A stretch of DNA of 62,309 bases from CAYYJS01 sp964472315 (lineage in GTDB: Bacteria > Verrucomicrobiota > Kiritimatiellia > UBA8416): NCBI GenBank assembly GCA_964472315.1, contig CAYYJS010000018.1:1-62309 (forward strand). Direction: 5' to 3'. The position numbers and the translations under genes were made by a program. The notes beneath the pieces are model-generated. The model worked only from the letters and a program-made list of their open reading frames with translations. It was not told where the DNA came from and searched no databases. How positions within the stretch are numbered: position 1 is the first letter of the stretch; every line of letters starts with the position of its first letter. This document shows positions 57,942 to 62,309 of this stretch, piece by piece.

Positions 57942-58038
57942 CCGCGCGGCCATGGCATACGCGCCTCCGAGTTGCACCCATCCGCCGCTTACGGTAGGGT
58001 GCTCGCGCAAACGGGTAGTATCCGACGGAGGTTGGATC

Positions 58039-58758
58039 ATGGCAAAGCGACGCAGTGTTTTGTACCGACTGAGCGGCAGGCCGCGGAACGACGAAGATCT
58101 GATCGACTGGGTGTCCGCGGCGGGCCCGGTAACGATCGATCTACGCCTGCGACGGCTGGAGCGGGCAGGCGAGCTGCGGCTGGTGTCCCAGTTGCTGGCC
58201 GGGTTCCGCGTGTCGAACCACCGGTCCCGGCTTGCCTTCGACAGGATTTGCGGCGGCTACATGGATACACAATCCAGAACACTCCAGGCCAAAGCGGTCG
58301 CCGCCGCCAACACCCAGGTCCGTGATCTCGTGCAGCGGTTGCGCGAGCTCGGCGTGACCGTCATTGAACACCAGACGGCTTTCCCGGCCGTCGACACCCC
58401 CGAAAAGGAGCACCGCGAGATGAATCCGTACCAACGCTTCAAGGGCCACGAACTGATCCTTCGGGACGAACTGGCGATCGACCGGACGGTCCTGGCGAAC
58501 GAGCGAACCCTTCTGTCCTACCTGCGAACCGGACTGGCACTCGCCCTAACCGGCGGCGGGATCATCCGGTTCTTCGAAGCGACTCCCGGACCGGAGGCGA
58601 TCGGTATCGGGCTGATTGCCATCGGCGGCCTCGTCTCCATCCTCGGCGTCCACCGATTCGTCGGTATGGATCGCCGGATCCGCATCGCGCGTACCCAGTC
58701 GGGCCCCACGATGGCCTCCGTTACGCCTTGCGGTCGGGAATCGCCGGTTGTCGGGTGA
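58039..58758 (+). CDS. DUF202 membrane protein with long N-terminal extension
   Basis: Protein of 239 residues. The C-terminal part from about 128 is a DUF202 domain: ILRDELAIDRTVLANERTLL, SYLRTGLALALTGGGIIRFF, and two further helices (GIGLIAIGGLVSILGVHRFV). The N-terminal ~127 residues are polar, helical and unassigned (TQVRDLVQRLRELGVTVIEH). ATG 58039 has GGAGG 7 bases upstream. A second in-frame ATG at 58420 also has a strong SD (AAAAGGAG, 9 bases before), so a short DUF202 protein could be made from the same mRNA. Function of DUF202 is unknown. Confidence 0.78.
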   Translation: MAKRRSVLYRLSGRPRNDEDLIDWVSAAGPVTIDLRLRRLERAGELRLVSQLLAGFRVSNHRSRLAFDRICGGYMDTQSRTLQAKAVAAANTQVRDLVQRLRELGVTVIEHQTAFPAVDTPEKEHREMNPYQRFKGHELILRDELAIDRTVLANERTLLSYLRTGLALALTGGGIIRFFEATPGPEAIGIGLIAIGGLVSILGVHRFVGMDRRIRIARTQSGPTMASVTPCGRESPVVG

Positions 58759-58797
58759 GACCGGAATCGCCGGCCGCCCGGCGGCGCGGGCGACGGG

Positions 58798-59274
58798 TCA
58801 ACCGAACCGGCTGTCCGCACGGTGACCGGAAACCGTATGGCGGGCGCGATCGAGCCATCCCGTGCGGACATCGGACGGGTGGTCGAACTCGGGAACATAC
58901 GGCTTGATGTCGAGCAACGGCGTACCGTCAAGCATGTCGACGTGACGGACATGCACGACACCGTCCTCGATGCGGTCCAGTTGGACGACGGACAAGCCGA
59001 TCGGATTGGGACGCCGCGGCGCCCGCGTGGCGAAAACCCCGTGCGGCTCCCGGTCCATGAACGGAACAACTTCCAGGCTGAAGCCGACGCTCGCATGGAA
59101 CTGGTAGATCAGGATGATGTGGGAAAATCCGTCGAGGTCCTTGAGGCCGGCGCGGTACTCGGGAAACAGCGTGACGGCGCCTTGTGCGCCGGCCGCACCC
59201 GCCGGCTGGATCGGCATGCCTTCGGTCTTCGTGAACGGGGTATGAATGATCCCGATGGTCTTGAACTCCGTCAT
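58798..59274 (-). CDS. trmO: tRNA (N6-threonylcarbamoyl-A37) methyltransferase TrmO
   Basis: Protein of 158 residues of the TsaA/TrmO family, which methylates t6A37 of tRNAs with SAM. Family marks are IGIIHTPFTKTEGMPIQP, YRAGLKDLDGFSHIILIYQF, VFATRAPRRPNPIGLSVVQL and TPLLDIKPYVPEFD. The length fits the shorter, single-domain form. ATG 59274 was chosen since homology starts there. It is divergent from the phosphatase gene with a 121-bp spacer. Confidence 0.92.
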   Translation of the reverse strand: MTEFKTIGIIHTPFTKTEGMPIQPAGAAGAQGAVTLFPEYRAGLKDLDGFSHIILIYQFHASVGFSLEVVPFMDREPHGVFATRAPRRPNPIGLSVVQLDRIEDGVVHVRHVDMLDGTPLLDIKPYVPEFDHPSDVRTGWLDRARHTVSGHRADSRFG

Positions 59275-59359
59275 GCGCCGCCTCGCTCGTTGGTCCCGAC
59301 ATACGCGGACCACACACCGATGTCAAGCCGTCCGCCATTCCGGCCCCGGCATCGGCGTC

Positions 59360-59387
59360 TTGCGCAAAGCCATCCTGACGCGATAGA
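59360..59387 (+). promoter_or_regulatory. Candidate promoter of the phosphatase gene, near-leaderless
   Basis: TTGCGC (59360-59365) and GATAGA (59382-59387), 16 bp apart. The expected start of transcription lies at or next to the ATG at 59396, and no SD is present. The arrangement is like that of arsR1. Confidence 0.35.
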
Positions 59388-59395
59388 CTGCCCGC

Positions 59396-59998
59396 ATGAA
59401 ACAAGCCTTGATTCTTCTCTGTGCCGTCCCGGCCTGGCTGTCGCCGTTGCCGTCGCCGGCCCAGACCCCTGAAACCGAGACGAATGAACGACCATCCACA
59501 TGGGCGCAGCCGGTGGCCCTCGCCGGGGTGCCGAATCTGTACCGTGTGAGCACCAACTTGTACCGTGCCGCCCAGCCGACGGCCGAGGGCATGCGCAACC
59601 TGCGGGCCCTGGGCATCAAGACCATCGTCAACCTGCGCTCGTTCCACTCCGACCGTGACGCGCTCGCGGACACCGGGCTCGACCACGAACAGATCGCCGT
59701 GATCGCCTGGCACCCCGAACGCGACGAGGTCGTGCGGTTTCTGCGCATCGTCACCGACCCGGCTCGCACCCCCGCATTGGTCCATTGCATGCACGGGTCC
59801 GACCGCACCGGTATGATGTGCGCCCTGTACCGGATCGCGGTGGAAGGGTGGACCAAGGAGGACGCCTTGCGCGAGATGGCCGAGGGCGGCTTCGGTTTTC
59901 ACGGCATCTGGCAGAATCTGCCGCGCTGGGTCGAGACACTCGATCTGGACGCCATTCGAAAGGAAGCCGGCATCGGCGCGGCGGGAGACGCCCGCTGA
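59396..59998 (+). CDS. Exported dual-specificity phosphatase-like protein
   Basis: Protein of 200 residues with a signal peptide (ALILLCAVPAWLSPLPSPAQ). The phosphatase part has VSTNLYRAAQPTAEGMRNLR, LGIKTIVNLRSFHSDRDAL, the general-acid region and the CX5R loop VHCMHGSDRTGMMCALYR. This type acts on phosphoproteins, phosphoinositides or inositol phosphates, and here in the periplasm or outside. The gene stands alone between trmO and a phosphopantetheinyl transferase gene. Confidence 0.88.
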   Translation: MKQALILLCAVPAWLSPLPSPAQTPETETNERPSTWAQPVALAGVPNLYRVSTNLYRAAQPTAEGMRNLRALGIKTIVNLRSFHSDRDALADTGLDHEQIAVIAWHPERDEVVRFLRIVTDPARTPALVHCMHGSDRTGMMCALYRIAVEGWTKEDALREMAEGGFGFHGIWQNLPRWVETLDLDAIRKEAGIGAAGDAR

Positions 59999-60047
59999 AA
60001 GCGCGCCGCGCCTCGGTCTCCGTGCGGCGATCCGGAGGGAGAACCGC

Positions 60048-60806
60048 ATGACGCCCGCCGACGCGTCCGGCTGGGGGCAGCCCCCCGCGTCCGCCGCCCC
60101 GGCGGCGCGGACGGCGTGCGTCTGGCGCGCGCACCTGCCATCGGCGCGCCACCATCGCGACGCCTTGGGCGGTCTGCTGTCCGGAGACGAGGTGGCGCGT
60201 GCGGCGCGCTTCCTGCGCCCGGACGACGGCGTTTCGTCGATCCTGTCTCGCGGTATCCTGCGTCTCATTCTGGGCGATTGCCTCGCGGAGGACCCGCGGG
60301 CGATCCGCTTCACGTATACGCCGCTGGGCAAGCCGTCGCTCGAAGCGATACCGCCACGGGCGGACGGAACGGGAGCGGCGGGCCTGGATTTCAACGTGTC
60401 GCATTCCGGCGACTGGTTGCTCATCGCCGTGGCCCGGGGGCTGTCGATCGGTGTCGACGTCGAACGCCGGCGCAACGACCTGGACGTGGCGGCACTCGCG
60501 GCGCGCTTCTTCTCGCCGCCCGAGGCCAGACTGATCGCGGAGCAGCCCGACGCCGGAAAGCGCCGTCTGTTCTACACCCTGTGGACCCGCAAGGAAGCCT
60601 ATGTCAAGGCGCTGGGGAAAGGGCTGTCGATGCCGCTCGACGGGTTCACCGCGCCGCACGAAGACGGCGGACCGGTGGCGCCGCATGCGGGAGACGCCGA
60701 ATGGCTCTTCGCCACGCTCGACGTCGCACCCGATTACGCCGCCGCCCTGGTCACATCGCCCCCTGCATCCGCCCTGCACCTCCACGACTGGCGGATGGAT
60801 GGCTGA
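60048..60806 (+). CDS. 4'-phosphopantetheinyl transferase, Sfp type
   Basis: Protein of 252 residues that loads the CoA arm onto carrier proteins. Conserved blocks are LGKPSLEAIPPRADG (LGKP motif), FNVSHSGDWLLIAVA, IGVDVERRRNDLDVAALAAR with the Mg-binding Asp/Glu, and FYTLWTRKEAYVKALGKGLS. The N-terminus is extended by about 20 Ala/Pro-rich residues. GGAGGGAG lies about 6 bases before ATG 60048. It could serve fatty-acid, polyketide or peptide synthases; none is in the window. Confidence 0.94.
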   Translation: MTPADASGWGQPPASAAPAARTACVWRAHLPSARHHRDALGGLLSGDEVARAARFLRPDDGVSSILSRGILRLILGDCLAEDPRAIRFTYTPLGKPSLEAIPPRADGTGAAGLDFNVSHSGDWLLIAVARGLSIGVDVERRRNDLDVAALAARFFSPPEARLIAEQPDAGKRRLFYTLWTRKEAYVKALGKGLSMPLDGFTAPHEDGGPVAPHAGDAEWLFATLDVAPDYAAALVTSPPASALHLHDWRMDG

Positions 60807-60848
60807 TGCGCAAGCCGCGACGCCCACGCGTCGGAGGACGCCAACCCG

Positions 60849-62015
60849 CTACGGCCCGGCCACGGCCTGGACGGGCTTCCGGAACGGCGAGGCGTATACA
60901 CGGTCGCCAATGCGGCAGGTGTAGTCGCGCATGATGACCGTGCCGATCGGACTTGACCATGCCAAATGGGACACCCACGCCGATACGATCGGAATACAGT
61001 CGACGGGGAACGTTGCACCCGGAATGCCCTCGATGAACTCCGGTCGCCCGCGAATCTCAAGCGAGGCGCCACGCGCGAAGACGGGCGCCGAACCGGCGGG
61101 GACGACGATCTCGATGGTCTTCCAGTCGGTCGTCCGCATGTCCTTGTCGTCGCGCACGTCTTCCATCGCCTGGCGAAACCGTACGATGTTGATCTGCACC
61201 TGCATGGCGCCGTTGTCGCGCGCGTCCTGAATAATGCCGCTCAACCGGATCTCGGCATCCGCCGCGGCAATCGTCGCCTGTTGCCGTGCACGCGCGACGG
61301 CCGCCGCGAACACAACCTGACTCTGGTCCTGCTTGGCTTGCTTGGCCGCGGCGTCCATCGCGTTCAGGACTACACGCAGACTCGTGGATCGCGGTATCGC
61401 CGGCAGTTCGCCGCCATCCGCGCCATGCCGAAGGAGTGCTCTGTAAGTGACAGCCGCACGTTCGGGCGATGCCACGAAGCCAAATGTGCAACCAGCGCAG
61501 GCATGCGCGACCGATTTCGCGCCGCCGCAAACCGTGCATTTCCCGGTCTGATTGCAGGTGATGCACGACTTCACGTTGCCGTCGAATCCCGCGATGGCGC
61601 TTTTGCCGGTACCCTTGCAGCGGGGACAGATGCCGGTGCCGCCGCAGGTCGCGCACATTTGCCTGAAGGTTCCCCCACCCTCGCAGCGCGGGCAGACGAA
61701 GCCGACGTATGCCGGAAAAAGGAATTTCAGATACGGCGATGTCGGGAACTGCTTATTCAGGTGGCCGCTCACGGCAGCCCCCTGCCGCGCATCGCCGACA
61801 GCCAGTCGGGACAGACAATAGATCGTGCCGCATCTGGCCTTCTCATCCTCATCGGCCAGGCGGCCGGTCAGCACGCGCAACTGCTCGATCAGAGCGACGT
61901 CGGTTGGGTTGTCCAGCAGTCCGCCGCAAATCTCGGCAACGGTCTGGCCCATCCCATCCGAGACCGCCATGACAGCGACAAGAGCCGCACCGACGACGAA
62001 ACGCTGACAGCCCAT
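60849..62015 (-). CDS. Exported protein with DnaJ-type Cys-rich repeats
   Basis: Protein of 388 residues with a signal peptide (VVGAALVAVMAVSDGMGQ). A short helical region with TPR-like character (ALIEQLRVLTGRLADEDEKA) precedes four CxxCxGxG-like units: CPRCEGGGT, CATCGGTG, CPRCKGTGKS and CTVCGGAKS, plus CITCNQTG and CAGCTF. This is the DnaJ zinc-finger pattern without a J domain. The C-terminal half (ARQQATIAAADAEIRLSGII, IEIVVPAGSAPVFARGASLE) looks like an OB or beta-barrel domain. Exported proteins of this layout are frequent in PVC genomes; function unknown. AAAGGAAGG precedes the ATG. Confidence 0.78.
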   Translation of the reverse strand: MGCQRFVVGAALVAVMAVSDGMGQTVAEICGGLLDNPTDVALIEQLRVLTGRLADEDEKARCGTIYCLSRLAVGDARQGAAVSGHLNKQFPTSPYLKFLFPAYVGFVCPRCEGGGTFRQMCATCGGTGICPRCKGTGKSAIAGFDGNVKSCITCNQTGKCTVCGGAKSVAHACAGCTFGFVASPERAAVTYRALLRHGADGGELPAIPRSTSLRVVLNAMDAAAKQAKQDQSQVVFAAAVARARQQATIAAADAEIRLSGIIQDARDNGAMQVQINIVRFRQAMEDVRDDKDMRTTDWKTIEIVVPAGSAPVFARGASLEIRGRPEFIEGIPGATFPVDCIPIVSAWVSHLAWSSPIGTVIMRDYTCRIGDRVYASPFRKPVQAVAGP

Positions 62016-62168
62016 GGGAACACACCCCTTCCTTTGTACCTCGCCATGCGAAATGCTGCACGTGCACGACGGTCAAGTCAAGCTGCGACGGCGCTACGTG
62101 ACGCGTTCCGGGTGCGTGCCGCGGGGGCGTCTATCGGCACGGTAGGCGCTGCGGGCACGACTGGCGGA

Positions 62169-62253
62169 TGGTGGGCGAGGCGGGACTCGAACCCGCAAGG
62201 CTTGCGCCACAAGATCCTAAGTCTTGCGTGTCTGCCAATTTCACCACTCGCCC
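62169..62253 (-). tRNA. tRNA-Leu(UAG) with encoded CCA
   Basis: The minus strand gives a full cloverleaf. The acceptor stem gggcgag/ctcgccc is closed by discriminator A. The anticodon arm is caaga-cttagga-tcttg, with UAG at positions 34-36. A long variable arm of class II type follows, and the T arm is gcgggttcgagtcccgc. The CCA end is encoded (62169-62171). It reads CUA leucine codons. Confidence 0.95.
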
Positions 62254-62309
62254 AGTATGCGACCACGCGGCCATGCGGTTCCCGCCTCTGTCGTTTGCGC
62301 CAGGCGCCC

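Overview
The window looks like a chromosomal segment of a GC-rich, Gram-negative PVC-type anaerobe. The best guess is a Kiritimatiellota-like lineage. The clues are the C-terminal tail of the C25 peptidase, the fused solute-binding/permease ABC genes, the integron integrase with an extra N-terminal domain, an anaerobe gene set (NiFe hydrogenase, superoxide reductase, hgcAB), and short intergenic repeats typical of environmental genomes of this group. The taxon is inferred; no rRNA is present. One tRNA-Leu(UAG) lies at the right edge.

Layout. (1) 0.2-2.3 kb: an integron integrase with no visible cassettes, a 12-bp tandem array and a long hairpin. (2) 2.3-22.7 kb, all minus strand: a probable copper-handling cluster. 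In transcription order it holds an ECF sigma factor with a Cys-containing tail, a giant 2,367-residue multidomain multicopper oxidase (MCO), two further unusual MCO-like proteins, two small paralogous exported proteins, CusB, CusA (Cu/Ag Met triad conserved) and a gingipain-type C25 peptidase coupled to cusA by an ATGA overlap. (3) 22.8-27.5 kb, minus strand: a periplasmic-type [NiFe] hydrogenase (Tat small subunit, large subunit, maturation protease) with a formylglycine-generating-enzyme-like gene inserted. (4) 27.8-35.4 kb, plus strand: an arsR-led cluster with an ArsP/DUF318-type permease, small thioredoxins, a ProC-like reductase, a Cys-rich thioredoxin protein, an ArsG/CcdA-like permease and a hydantoinase-like gene. 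(5) 35.4-39.6 kb: toxin and transposase relics, a DUF1156 methyltransferase plus PD-(D/E)XK nuclease pair, and a chrA relic. (6) 39.6-45.4 kb: an ars operon that contains the mercury-methylation pair hgcAB, namely arsR-hgcA-hgcB-ahpD-like-Cys-rich protein-ccdA-acr3-PEP-mutase-like-arsC, followed by a duplicated acr3 tail. (7) 45.5-50.1 kb: a type IIG-like restriction-modification enzyme, a DprA/SLOG-like protein and a deleted DUF1828 gene. (8) 50.1-62.3 kb: CDF transporter, superoxide reductase, ABC sugar importer with an unusual winged-helix insertion, a cfa relic, two response regulators, DUF202 protein, TrmO, phosphatase, Sfp-type transferase, a DnaJ-like Cys-repeat protein and tRNA-Leu.

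How the parts fit. The right-hand two thirds read as a metal(loid) island. Two ArsR regulators head two separate arsenic modules (organoarsenical/ArsEFG-like and ACR3/ArsC). The second regulator overlaps hgcA by 4 bp, so mercury methylation is probably expressed as part of the arsenite response. Restriction-modification cassettes, relics of yoeB, a transposase, chrA and acr3, and several repeat families show that the island was assembled by repeated insertion and deletion. The copper cluster on the left is the most unusual multi-gene system. It is a self-contained set of extracytoplasmic copper proteins under its own sigma factor, with no outer-membrane channel gene visible.
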